Below are positions 33,263 to 45,306 of a stretch of DNA of 64,000 bases, one piece after another. Within the stretch, counting starts at the first letter, position 1, and each line of letters starts with the position of its first letter. The notes beneath the pieces are model-generated. The model did no database searches and was not told the DNA's origin. It saw only the letters and a program-made list of their open reading frames with translations. The DNA is from Plantago major. Taxonomy: Eukaryota; Streptophyta; Magnoliopsida; Lamiales; Plantaginaceae. Where the stretch lies: positions 61,800,545 through 61,864,544 of the forward strand of contig CM048844.1 in the NCBI GenBank assembly GCA_026545765.1. The letters are read 5' to 3'. The position numbers were made by a program, and so were the translations under genes.

Positions 33263-36200
33263 TCATAGGGTTCCACAATGAGTCTTGCTCTTGTGCTGTT
33301 CTGTGATATTCGCACTGCACATCATCCGCTTTCCATATGGACATTCATCAGAGAGGTCCTTTCTCATGGCTTCAGTTCTCTTGACAACTTCAAAATCCAA
33401 CCAGGCTTTAATGTGATTGGTGTTGATCAAGGTTGGCTTATCTTTTCTCCATGCCATAAGTTGTTTATGGATTGGTTCTGGAAATCTTGAATTTACGAGT
33501 AGATGCTTAAGTTCCAGAATCCAATAGCCATTTTCTGATTGATGCACCTGTAGACAGAGGAGTCATTGTCATTCTTCACATACTCTATTTTGGCTTCTTC
33601 TGGCCTGAGTGGAAGTTGACTTTGTCTTTGCTCAGCTCTCAGTCTGTTCCTTCTCTGTCTTGAATTCTCTTTGGGGTTGTTGCTTGAAGAACCACCCTGG
33701 ATAGACTTGGTATTTCCAGAGGGTGTTTTAGCTGCTAGGGGCTTTGCAGCTATGGGCTCAGTTAGGCTTTCAATTTTCCTTTTTCTGTGAAGAGGAGCTT
33801 CATCTTCATCAGTTTCCTCATCATCATCAAGATTAAATGTTGTGAGAGTTTTACAGCCTTCTTCATTGCCCAGGGACTTGATTTGGCCTTCTTCTTTTTC
33901 TTCAGAAGATTCATCAATCCTTTTAACCTGTCTTCTCCTTGGAGCCTTGGTACTTCTTCGAGGTTTCTGTGCCATGGCCCTTGTTATCATTGTAGTTCCT
34001 TCAGTAGGTTTCTGGGAAGCAGCTACTATTTGCAAAGCATCTTGGCTTGAGGAGGGTTCATTGATTCTGAGTGGTGGCTGGGAAGTTTTCATGTTTCTTC
34101 TTCCTCTCTGAGCCGCACCAGCTCCAGATTTCTTCTTGTTTTCTTCTCCTTCTTCCCATTCCCCCTGACTTTGAGGTCCATATTTGTACACTCTTTCCCC
34201 CTTAGTCATTGTTGGCTGACTCAGTCTCACAAAAGAATCTGAGAGAGAGGCAAAATGCCCTTGTAAATAATTGTAAAGGACCAACTTCAAGTTCGCTTTG
34301 AGCTCTGATTTTGCTTGATAAGTCCATTGTCCTTATCGGTGAGCTACTTAATGGGCCTAGGATGGCATCCGCTTCCAAAGAAGGTAACTTGCCTCTTGGA
34401 AAGTTTTTTCAGCTAAAGACGCATCATCGTCCCTTATCATTCCCAGATCTTTCTGAGCAATGACTATGCTAGTTGTTCTCTGAGTGACGAGCTCAGTGAA
34501 CTTTTTCATTTCAGAGGGGACGGAGGCAATTACTTCCTTGTTCTGTGAAGACATCTCCTTTTCGATGAGCGATTGGTATCTGTTCATGTATTCATGGGAG
34601 TGGACATTTGGCAGTTTGCTGAAAGTTTCAGGAGCAATCAGTTTCCTTTTCAAGTGTGAAACCGCTAGATGTTCATTGCGATGCTCTACCAAAGTCTTGT
34701 CTTCTTCATCATCTGAGTAATCAGCCCAGTGATCTTCATCCTCTTGGACATTCTCATCGATTGTGTCGAGTCCAGCAACCATCTCAGAGATTGGTTTCTT
34801 CCCTTTTTGGGAGGAGGATGGTACTTCTTTAGAAGATGATGCAGCCTTAGCATCATGCTTAATTTCAGATACTTCTTCAGTATCGAGTTCTTTGGTGATG
34901 GCATTTACAGCATCCTGTAGCTCTTTAACCTCAGAGTAAGCAATCATCTCTTGCAGATATTGATCTTGTAGTTGGTCAAGCTTGTCTCTGGATTTAGCTA
35001 TCTGGTCTTCCAGTTGAAGATGGAGTTGTTGTTCTTCTTCCAACAGTTGTCTGAGTTGAGCAGTTATGGATTGAGTATTCAACAATTTCTGAGCAATTTC
35101 CTCAGAATCCTCAACTACTTGTTCAGTAATAACCTTTTGTTGGGAAGATGGATGAGTTGACTTTTGAGGAGATGGAGACGGAGATTTCTGTGCTTTCCTC
35201 TCAGTTTGCTTTTCAGCAGTTGAGGCATGATTTCTTTGTGAAATTCCTCCGGTCCCTGGTGCAGGGGCATCATCATCATCCTTTTTGTTTGTGTCATCCT
35301 TTTGGTGATGGTCAGTGGGAGGTTCATCGAAGTCGTTTTCGTTTATCTCTTCCTCCTCATCATCTTCAGATACAAGATTGATCACTTCAGGAATAGTGAT
35401 TTTCTGCCCATTAACCTCTTCTTGTTCAGAAGGTATAAATTGCAGAGTCTGGGGCAGAACTGGCTTGAATGCCATCTGTAATCTTGTCTGACCATCTGCC
35501 TGTTCAAAGGCTTGTATCAAACTGTGCGCCACTTCTCTGGAGAAATCCTTATGCAATAGAGTCTCAACTGTGTACTGTTCGGTAGGGAACATTGCATGGA
35601 TATATGTCTCCAAGTCAAGAGCTCGTGCTCGTCTGGTTGGTTGATCTGTGATTCTCAATATTTCAGAGAGATCAGAGCACCTTAACCTTTGCCATTTCTT
35701 AAAGCATTGAATATGCTTTGGCAGGGTTTGAGCTTTGAAGAAGGAAAGTAGGTCCCTTTTCTCATCATTGGGAGCCTGCTTTGCACTCGTTTGAGCCTGA
35801 AAGAAAGAGTTTTGAGTGAGCTTCAAAACTTTTGTAGATATCTGAGTAGAAGTGTAGTTTAGTTTCTGAGTTACCTGAGTAAGTACTTCAGGCTCAGAGA
35901 CTTGTGCTACTGAGACAATTGGTGTCTCAGATATCTTGTTGTGAGGTGGAGACTTGGAAGTCTGGTCCTCATCAACCTTTCTTTCTTGAACCTGAGAATT
36001 AAGATTAATACAATACTTAGGAAATTACTTGAAAGAATTTGTGCATAAATGCTTTAATGAGTTCTGAGTTTTGGACTTACTTCCTTAATAGGAAGCTCAG
36101 AGTCATTTTTCTCAGAAACTTTCTCAGTTTCTGGTATTCTTTCATGTGATGTTGCTTAGGGAGCTTCATCAATTTCCATTGATGCAGAGGATGTCGCAAC

Positions 36201-38593
36201 TTTTTCCCTTTGCATTTCTACTTCTGAATGAGCCTGTAAGTAGAAAGTATTGAATATTTTAGAAGAAGTTTAAGATAACCCATGATGAAGAATGCTTATC
36301 ACTGATTTTTCATGTACCTTCATCCTAGAAGGCTCAATGATGTGTTCTTCAGAAACCTTGTCGGTCTCTGGGTTTGTCTCTGGCATTTCTGCCTTATCTT
36401 CCTCTTTCTCAGTTGGAGCCTGTTAGAAACATTTACTTTAAATGATTAAGCACATAGACAAATGACTGAAAAGTGTTATCTTAAGAATCAATTATCACCT
36501 GTGGTACAGGCTCAGATTTCTTAAGAGGCGAGGTTGGGGTAACCTCCTTCTCAGTTTCTGAGGCAAGCTTTCCAGCTTCCTCTTGTTTTTGTGTTTCTAA
36601 CTCAGCCTGTAACAAAGAATTTTTATATAAGTAACAAGATATACAAGCATAAAATTTTTCACAAGGTAGGAGTTAAACCATTCAGCTACCTGAGCATTGT
36701 CAGGCTGATTGGTCTCTGGAACTTGTGACCCTTTTATACTTTGGTCTTCTTGTTCCAGTACAGCTTCTTTGTTTGAAGTTTTAGGTACTTCACACCTTTC
36801 CTGAGTGTGCAACTGTTGTTGCCTCCTGGTTGATCATACTGAGTGGATGTCTCAGTTTGATCCCTCTTGTCGAGTTGGGGAACCTGCTCTTTTGCAGGAT
36901 TTTCTTCAGCGTGTTGTAATGCTGGTAATTCGAAATGGAGTTCATTTACCATTTCATCAACCACTTGTGGCTGTTGTGGTTGTGGTTGTTGTGGTTGTCT
37001 GGAAGAAGAAGAATTATCATTAGTAGGTTCTTCCAGACTTTTAGATGTGGCATTTTCATCAGCATCTGCCAGCACTAAGTCACCACTCATCAGGGCTTCT
37101 TGAATTTGTTCATAGGAGACCTTCCCTGATGGTGTGTTTGCACCAACAACCTTTGCTATAGGTGCTTGTTCAGCAACCGGTGGTGTAGGTTCTTTTTCAG
37201 ATACCTCTTCACCAGTTACTATTTCAGTAACCTTAGCCCTCTTTGTTCTTTCTAGGACTTGAGAGATGACTAGTTCATCATCTTCATCGTCAGAGCTCTC
37301 ATCAACATTAGGAACTGATTGGTCCATAATTCTTGCGGTTTCCGCAGATAGGGCTTGGTGTGTTTCACCACTTTTGGCAGCATTTATGAGTTCATCAGCA
37401 AGGCTTTCTGTAATAGTCTTCACATTTCTGAAAGCACTTTCTCTTGCTGAGTCTACTTGTTCAGTAGTTGATAACTCTTTTGCAGCATTGATGAGTTGAT
37501 CTGCCTTTATCAGTTCACCGGCAAGGCCTGCAGATATCTGGGAATTGACAACCTCTATGGGTGTGTCTTCTGATTTGCCAGCAGACTTCTTTCTTAAAGT
37601 TCTGGGCTTCTTGGTCGCAACCTTTTCTTCAGATACCTTTTCAGACTTTCGCTTCTTAGAACCTTTCTGAGACCCAGTAACCTTTTTCATCAAGTTTGTA
37701 TACTCATATTTGTAGAGTAGGTTACTGTTGGCTATTTCAGCCGTCTCTCTGAGCTTGATGCCAAGCTTCTCCAGCAAGTAGCATATCTTCAGACCATAGC
37801 CTACTGTGGCCTTTGGCTCAGCTAGTCCTTTGGCAATCTTAGGCTCGAAGCCTTGAATCTTCTTCACAAACTTCATGAAGGCGTACTTTCCCCAGTTAAA
37901 AGGGTTTTCCAGCCTTTTGTCTTGTTGATTCAGCAAGAACATCATGATCCATCGTTCTTGGCTTATCTGGTCAGCACCTCCTTGTAGACCATCAAAGCAT
38001 CTATGAAGAATGCAAGCCAATACATCCCAGTGAACCATCAGATGTCTGGTTCGGATGTCAGCAAGCTTGAACTCAGTGGGTGTATCTGATTTTTCAAGAT
38101 CACACGTCGCATCTAATTGTTTAACACCTTCAAGGAGATCATCATCCTTGGTGTTTATTTCAAAATCCTTTCCAAGATTTTGAAACTCAAACAACTTACA
38201 GAAATTTGTTAAGTCCAGAAGGATTTCCTTTCCTTAGACTGAGGTTTTGACAGACACTATTGCAGTGCCTTCAGAAACACAGGAAATTATCCTAGAGTTG
38301 TTGTAGAATTCCAACACATCGAGTGAAGAAATTCCACTCACAGCGATAGAAAACCTTGATTTGTGCCTTTTCAAGCATGTCAAGAATCGACTTTACGTCT
38401 GGTTCTCTATTGCAGCCGTGAGGTATTCCTCAACCATGGCACCACCCCCAAATCATTCTGTGATTTGAAGTCCAGTGGTCAGGATTAAAATCTCCTACCA
38501 GTCGGTTGTTCACAATAACCAACTCTGGTGCTTGCTTTTCAGCAGTACCAGTGGAGGATTGAGATTTCTGTGTGGAAGAATTCTTTGGGGCCA
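33263..38593 (-). pseudogene. Envelope-like, multi-exon third gene of the large copia element
   Basis: Start MAPKNSSTQKSQSS at 38593. The first exon runs to 36690 with frameshifts near 38440, 38200 and 36810; its conserved part includes VHWDVLACILHRCFDGLQ and NWGKYAFMKFVKKIQGF, followed by a Lys-rich segment and acidic repeats. Then come mini-exons 36606-36499, 36419-36318, 36233-36081 (one stop) and 35991-35875, separated by GT..AG introns 36689-36607, 36498-36420, 36317-36234, 36080-35992 and 35874-35797. A long exon from 35796 has a coiled coil (about residues 250-330) and acidic tracts and stops at 34357. The frame reopens at 34290-33493 (basic, Arg/Ser-rich) and 33547-33263. No signal peptide or membrane segment is evident; the name reflects position, not proven function. 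Confidence 0.75.
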
Positions 38594-39381
38594 TCTCTTT
38601 ATATAGTGTGGGGAATTTGGATTGGTGTTTGAAAGAGATTTGATTCAGTAATTCTTTGCAGAAAAACTTAATCTCGATTTGCAGAGATTGTAGAAGGTTT
38701 GCAGAGAATCAAGAGAAGGTTTTGCTATTTTTGTGTAAGTCGGAATTTTGGATTAGGCGAAAGTGATTTCTTTTGCCAAAATCCTATATATATAGCAATA
38801 GAATCTCAACAAACAAATACATACAAATTGATTTTGTGTGTACGTATCTATGATTTGCAAGCAGGCGTGAGCAAAAGCTAGTTCGGCATTAAATGCAAAG
38901 TGGGCTTTGTCAGTATTTTCTGATCCACTATTTATCGAATTAATTTCCACCGTATAGATCAAACGCTTAATTTCATCAAGGGTCACCATTGCTTCTTCAG
39001 CAATGATCACAATCAACAAGTGTAATTGTGCCCATTTAATGAATTTTGGCTATTAGCTATCTAAATCACGTTTTTGTATGACCAAGAACACTGTTTGCAT
39101 CTGAATCTGTCTTATACTTAGAATTTTTCCAAGTTTTTCATCAAGATAGAAATAATGTGAATTTCAAGAGAGTAGTTGACTGCAGATAGTTGTACTATTC
39201 TGCTTTGTGTTCCCCGTTTATAGAGTGATTCAGATATCTGAGTTCCGCCTCGTAGATCTTAAGTCGCCTTTTTGCTCTTTAGCCTTTTGACATCCGGATA
39301 CCTGTTCGATTTCTCTTTCTCTTCTCTGGATGCCCGTTCGGATACCTCTTCTCTGGATGCCCGTTCGCATTCACGAACTTT
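38594..39381 (-). other. Spacer between pol and the envelope-like gene
   Basis: No coding signature; small open frames in both strands look accidental. A short direct repeat of a unit beginning CGAACGGGCATCCAGAG (minus strand) occurs twice at about 39320-39370. This stretch should carry signals for expressing the downstream gene, but none can be named. Confidence 0.5.
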
Positions 39382-41339
39382 TCAGTTCATTGGTAGTTCC
39401 ATTAGTCCAAGACTATGTCTTAAGGCTAAGAATCTACTTTCTTGTAGTGGCTTAGTGAAGATATCTGCAAGTTGGTCTTCAGTGTCAATCTTGAGTATCT
39501 CTATATTGCCTTTTTCAACATGGTCTCTGATGAAGTGATGTCTAACATCAATATGCTTTGTTCTGGCATGAAATTCAGGATTCTGTGTAATCGCAATAGC
39601 ACTTATGTTGTCACAGAAAATGGGAGTTTTCTCTTCATCGAGTCCATAGTCTTTAAGTTGTTGTTGTATCCACAGAATTTGTGTTGCACAACAACCAGCA
39701 GCAATATATTCAGCCTCTGTGGTAGAAGTTACAATTGAGTTTTGCTTCTTGCTAAACCACGAGATAAGTCTAGTACCCAGAAACTGACAAGTTCCTGAGG
39801 TGCTTTTCCTATCAAGCGTTGATCCAAAGATAATCGCCGAGTACCCAGCTAAACTCAATCTGCTTTCTTTAGGATACCATAATCCTACATTTACTGTACC
39901 TTTTACATACCTTAATATTTTCATAGCAATGTTGTAGTGTGTTTGCATCGGATTTGTCTGAAATCTAGCACACACTCCAACGGCGTATTGAATATCAGGT
40001 CTACTTGCAGTGAGGTAAAGTAGTGAACCTATCAATTTTCTATACTTATGTTCTTCAATACTCTTATCTGATTCAGTATAGGTCATTTTGGTTCCAATGC
40101 TCATAGGTATCTTAGCATTCTTTTCAGAAGGCTTAAGATTGAATTTTGTGAGCATATCTTTTGCATACTTTGTTTGACTAATGAATATTCCATCATTGAG
40201 TTGCTTGACTTGCAATCCTAGAAAATAATTCATTTCTCCCATCATGCTCATCTCAAACTTACTTTTCATGAGATTTGCAAAGTCATTACAAAGTTGCTTG
40301 TCCTTAGATCCAAATATGATGTCATCAACATATACTTGAACTAAGAGTAGTTTCCCATCATGATTTAAGATAAATAAAGTTTTATCAACTTCACCTTTCT
40401 TGAAACCACTTTCCAGAAGGTATTTGGCCAAAGTGTCATACCATGCTCTTGGAGCCTGTTTCAGTCCATACAGAGCTCTCTGTAGTTTAAAGACCATTCT
40501 ACTTTCTGAGGAAACTTCAAAGCCAGGTGGTTGCTCAACATAAACTTCTCCTGCAAGTTCACCGTTCAAGAATGCACTTTTGACATCCATCTGATAAACT
40601 TTAAAATCTTTATGAGTCGAAAGGCTAGAAAGAGTCTTATTGCATCCAATCGCAACCGTGCATATGACTCATCAAAATCTAAGCCTTCAGTCTGGGTAAA
40701 TCCCTTGGCAACCAATCTTGCTTTGTTTCTGGTTATTTCACCAGATTCATTCATCTTGTTTCTGAAAACCCATTTAGTTCCAATCACAGATATTCCTTCT
40801 ACAAATGGAACTAGTTTCCAGACTTTGTTTCTCTCAAATTGATCCAACTCTTCTTGCATTGCAGAGATCCAGTCTTGGTCTCCTAATGCTTCTTCTATAT
40901 TTTTAGGTTCAATATTTGAGATGAAACATCCAAAGAGAGAATTAGCATTTTCAGCTATTGCTCTCCTAGTCCTAACACCTTGATTAATTGGTCCAATCAC
41001 ATCTTTTGCAGGATGATCCTTGATCCATCTCATCATAGGTTTGGTGCTAGTAGGATCAATATCCAAATGATTTGAATGTGAATAACTGGGATTTTGATTT
41101 GATACTTTTTCAGTATCTAAGACATTTTGCTCCTCAGAAGGGCAATTAATGTCTGACACTTGTTCAGTGTTTGAGCTATCTGGAACATGTCTTTCAGAGA
41201 GATTGTTTCCAGAGATAGCTTCATGATTAATATCTTCAGTTTCCATTTCTAGAAGTTTCATAGGAAATTCTTCATCATGTTTGTGAGTCATCTGGTTGTT
41301 ACTAGGCATATCAAGCTTTTCACGCCGAGTCATCCTCAC
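39382..41339 (-). pseudogene. Copia RT and RNase H
   Basis: N-terminal blocks: DWISAMQEELDQFERNKVW, GTKWVFRNKMNE, NKARLVAKGFTQTEG, DFDESYA. A frameshift near 40620 is followed by MDVKSAFLNGELAGEVYVEQ, LQRALYGLKQAPRAWYDTL and the catalytic motif VYVDDIIFG, all intact. RNase H carries DRKSTSGTCQFLG, TTEAEYIAA and, at the end, DVRHHFIRDHVEKGNIE and ADIFTKPL. Its first catalytic Asp block is disrupted (GYSAIIFGSTLDR, near 39840), at a place where CG dinucleotides stand where family members have CAG or CTG. It ends at a stop at 39382. Confidence 0.9.
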
Positions 41340-42253
41340 TTTCCATAATGATGTTTCTCCTTTCGAGGATTCTTCTTCGTAATCCTCAACATTAGTTCTT
41401 TGTACCTTTCTGAGAGTTCATCATTAGGAGGTGTTTTCTTACTTCCTTCATAGAATACAACATGAACTGATTCTTCAATTTTCTTTGTTCTTTTTTTGTA
41501 AATTCTGTAGGCTTTGCTATTCGTGGAATAACCAAGAAATACACCTTCATCTGCCTTTGGTTGAAATGTTCTCAGATAATCTTTTCCATTGTTTAGAACA
41601 AAACATCTACAACCAAATACTCTCAGATGTTTGATATTAGGGGGTCTACCAACCAAGATTTCATAAGGGGTCTTGTCATGGTGTTTGTTTATCAAACATC
41701 TGTTCTGAGTGTAGCAGGCTGTGTTTACAGCTTCAACCCAATAAACTTCACTTATTTCAGTGTCAGCTAGCATCGTCCTTGCAGCTTCTTTAAGGGTTCT
41801 TACAGAGGAAAGTTGGTGTTGTATACCTTTGCAGGTACAAAACTCCTTTATGTACTGGTTGACAAACTCAGTACCATGGTCTGTTCTGATTGCAGATACC
41901 TTGTCATTTTTCATGACTTCAAGCTTTTTCAGCAAGTTTGGTATCTCCACCCTGGCATCAGATTTGTGTTTCAGAAAGACAACCCAAGTGAATCTTGAGA
42001 AGTCATCTACAACAACCAGACCATATTTCTTTCCTGCATAACTAGTTACAAATGATTCAAAAAGATCCATATGTAGTAGTTGCAGTGGTCTAACACTAGA
42101 GTGTCTAGTTTTGCACTTGAAAGAGATTTTGGATTGTTTTCCCATCTGACATGCAGAACAGATACCATCCTTTCTGAAAGATGTTTTGGGAAGGCCAACC
42201 ACTAACTCTTTCTTGGCAAGTTTGTTCAGAGTTTTGAAGTTCAAGTGACTCAT
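41336..42253 (-). pseudogene. Copia integrase lacking the catalytic Glu block
   Basis: The open frame of 305 codons has the HHCC end (MSHLNFKTLNKL, CSACQMGKQ), LLHMDLFES (first Asp), DDFSRFTWVVFL and IRTDHGTEFVNQY (second Asp). It then reads HQLSSVRTLKEAARTML: the dozen or so residues that normally intervene, including the Glu of NGVxERKNR, are missing in frame. The lost piece lies between short direct repeats, suggesting slippage or recombination. The C-terminal fold block VFGCRCFVLNNGKD and GVFLGYSTNSKAYRIYKK are complete. Confidence 0.9.
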
Positions 42254-42690
42254 TCTTTTGTGCCATAACCAGTTTTCTCAGGTGACCAGATTGACTCACC
42301 ATGAGACATTCTTGATTGTGGCAGATGCCCAATCGGCAACATAAAGATCGCTTTCCGCCGAAAGCAACCAAGACTGCTCGCTTTGACTCATTGTCAATTA
42401 GTTTGCGATTTTGCTTTGAATTTCTGATAAAACCTTTGTCTGCAAACTGGCTCATGCTAAATAGATTATATTTCAAATCCTTAACATGTAATACGTCAGT
42501 GATTGTTAAAGTTCCCAATTTGACGTTGCCAAATTCCAGAGAGGGATTTAATTCTCCTCGAGCAAATCTGATATCTGGTCCTGTGTTGCAAGCTTTGTAA
42601 TCGACCAGATTTGCTTTGTCTCATGTCATGTGCTTTCCGCATCCACTATCAAATAGCCATTGTGCTTTAGTCCAGGAAGCATTCTGCACA
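42105..42690 (-). pseudogene. Copia protease and start of integrase
   Basis: WLFDSGCGKHMT near 42640 is the retropepsin motif (catalytic Asp in DSG), followed at once by a TGA where the family has Gly. Next come GPDIRFARGE, then LGTLTITDVLHVKDLKYNLF and SMSQF. Around 42330-42420 the frame slips, and the segment leading to the integrase zinc finger (YVADWASATIKN in an alternative frame) is out of phase. Confidence 0.8.
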
Positions 42691-43323
42691 CAACAGGGAC
42701 CAGGAGATTAGGTTCTCAATTTACAGTTGGAACCATCAGGACTAAATAATCTTCCAGTAGGAATCCATTTTTGAATGAATTTCCTTGGAACATTCTTTTG
42801 TCTGATAGGAACATAAGGAGGAATTCTAATTGAATGATTATCATTATTAAGATTATTTTCTTCCTTGTTGTGTTCCTAGGTGCTCCATTTGGTGCTTTCA
42901 GATACCTGTCAGGTTTCTGAGTTTGCTTTTCAGCAAACTTAGCTTTCCTTGCCAGATTTCTTCTAGCTCGGCATTGATTTTCGATGGCTTGATTCAACTT
43001 CCACTTCGATAATTGCTTTGAGCAATTCTAGCCTTTAGCCATCGTTCTTGCTCTGTTTGTATTCATGAGCAAGTTGTTTCCGATGCCTTTATAGCCAATA
43101 CCGTTTGAGCACTTGAAGCTATTGAGATATTTTCTCAATGACTTTGCTAGTCTCTGGTTGATCTAATTTCTTTCGTAAAAGTGACATGGGAGAATTTGCG
43201 GCTCCGCAATTCTACCCTTTTGAGAGACATAGCACTGTGGATGTTTACACTTTTCAGTGTTGTGTTTCTTTTCAGAGACGTGCCCAACAGGTTTTGTTTT
43301 TGACTTGTTTTTCCCACAAAGGT

Positions 43324-43895
43324 TTAGTCAATCGCCTTTCCTTTGTCAACAATCTTCGTCTTCTGACTGATACTATAGATTGCATGGGAACCATCTTGCT
43401 GAGTACTTACAAATGTTCTTCTTTCCTCACTCTTATTCAGAGTGATAGAACAATCTATCTGTGTATTCAGCCCAAGTCCTTTCTTTTCTGAAGGATCTCT
43501 TAAGTAAGATTGTACTTCAGTAAGAGTGTCACTAGCTTTGGCATAAGATTGAAAAGATAATTCTTTCTTTTCGAGTTCCTTGTTCTCAGAAAGAAGATCT
43601 TCATATTTCTTTCGTAATTCAGCCATTGCTTCTTTATGTGACTTTTCAGTTTCAGATATCTGAGCTTTGAGAAATGCATTTTTAGCATCCTTTTTTTTTC
43701 AGATATCTTAACTAATCGAGAATTTTCCTTTGCAAGAGAATTCTTTTCTTCTTCAAGATTTTCGGCTCTAGCTCGGATCATTAGAAATTCTCTTTCATAG
43801 ATGTCAAGTTCTTTCCTGAGATTTTCTAGATCTTTTATTTCTTCTTCATCACTTTCATAAGTATAACAAGAAGTATGTGTTACCTCATCAGCCAT
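43324..43895 (-). pseudogene. Coiled-coil gag extension of the copia element
   Basis: Two overlapping frames (43895-43500 and 43626-43324) encode one long heptad-rich region: ENLRKELDIYEREFLMIR, NLEEEKNSLAKENSRLVKI, then in the other frame MAELRKKYEDLLSENKELEK. They are separated by a shift at a run of ten T (plus strand 43692-43701), a homopolymer where consensus errors are common. Sireviruses have long gag extensions of this kind between capsid and protease; the partner is not known from sequence. Confidence 0.7.
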
Positions 43896-44147
43896 AAGAT
43901 GATTTCTATGTTAGAGATGTCCGACGTCAATTTCAAAGAACTCCACACATTTCATTCTTCTTGAGGTCAAGTCGATTATATCATGAGTAACTCCACATAA
44001 TTACGGTGATGGTAAGGTTGAGTCATCGAATTGTCATCTTGAATCATCTCAACGTCTAAAGCATCCAAATTGAGTTTGGATTTTCTTTCTTTCTTGATTA
44101 ATAAAGCTTTACGCTTCTTCAAGATTCTTCTATCTTTCACACTGTCC

Positions 44148-45190
44148 TTAGTTTGTTGAAGGCGGACAATCCTTCTTGAAGTGACGGGTTTCGACAATAG
44201 AAGCGATATCGTTTCCAATTTCTACTTCCTCAAGACATGATGCTTTACGAAATGGCTTGTTCAGCGAGCTTTGCACATTTTTGTACTGGTGATAGTTTGA
44301 GCCTAGATGCTTTTTCAGCTTCTCTTTGGCTTTCCTTCTCTCAATTTCTCGACTGACATATTTGCTCATTTTCTTTGCAGCAAGAGCATCCTCAGTCCCT
44401 TCCTTGCTTTTCTTCTTTTCAGAAGTTCCTTGAGCAACTAGAGCAATATTCTGCAACTTTTCAGTTGTTTGTTCTCTTTGTGTTGTCTCATAATCAACCA
44501 TAGCAAGATGTGAGAAGAGTTCCACTGGAGTGATATTTGGCATTCCTTGGTTAAAATAAAAGAATTTAGTATGCTCCCAGTTGTGGTTAAGACTTCTGAC
44601 AATAGTCTTAATCTTTTCTGACTGGGAGTATCTGTTGCTTTCCCCAATTGCTGCCATATCACTCATGAGAGTGGTGAATCTGAAATCAAGTTCTTCCAGA
44701 GTTTCAGTGGGTCCTTGTTTGAAATTTTGAAATTTCAACTTGAGAACTTCGAACTTGTTTTCTTTGGTTTTCTCAGTTCCGGCACAGATTTCTTCAATCA
44801 GTTGCCAGGCAACTTTCGCCGTTTTAGCACCCACAGTTTACACTGTATATGCTCAGGTGTCGATCTGATGATGATATTACGAGCTTGACCATCCAGACGG
44901 TTTCTCTTGGCATCTTCCAATGTCCAGAGTTCTCTGGGCTTTGGTTCATAAATAACTTGACTAGTAGATCTCCCACTTGTTGACGCATCAGTTTGTGAAG
45001 ATCCTTCGCTTTGATCTCTGTCTCTACCATTAGAAACCTCCATGAATTGTTTAAGTTGTTGAATGACTATTGGGCCATTCTTTATCACTTCGATCATTTC
45101 GTCACTTATGGCTTCAAGGTGGAGCATCATGTTATTTTTCCATTTCTCGTAGTTCTCTGGTTTGAGAACGGGTGCATCACTCAGAGACAT
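44148..45190 (-). pseudogene. Copia gag of the large element
   Basis: MSLSDAPVLKPENYEKWKNN at 45190 is the chosen start, because the ATG 21 bases upstream adds residues not usual in the family. Capsid blocks: ELWTLEDAKRNRLDGQARN, then a one-base shift at GGG near 44827, GAKTAKVAWQLIEEICAGTE, FRFTTLMSDMAAIGE. The knuckle near 44170-44210 is disrupted; only HFKKDCP is clear, with CG-type disruptions just upstream. The protein forms the particle. Confidence 0.85.
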
Positions 45191-45287
45191 TCCTGCACAC
45201 TTAACACACAAATTAAATAGTCCTCGAAAATGGACAAAGTTCCTTCACCTATCTGGGGATCTAGGTTCAGTCTGAAGGCTTGTGAAC

Positions 45288-45304
45288 CTCCCGCCTCGAT
45301 ACCA
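45288..45304 (-). other. Primer-binding site of the large copia element
   Basis: The minus-strand sequence TGGTATCGAGGCGGGAG begins two bases after the 5' LTR end. It is the copia PBS (family form TGGTATCAGAGC, initiator-Met tRNA), with the CAG of the motif read as CG. Confidence 0.85.
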
Positions 45305-45306
45305 CT

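Noticed and set aside
33787..35381. Several plus-strand open frames of 60-90 codons
   Set aside because: They are antisense shadows of the Ser/Glu/Lys-rich envelope-like gene.
38753..39019. Minus-strand frame of 88 codons between pol and the envelope-like gene
   Set aside because: No domain, no conservation visible, hydrophobic composition from AT-rich spacer.
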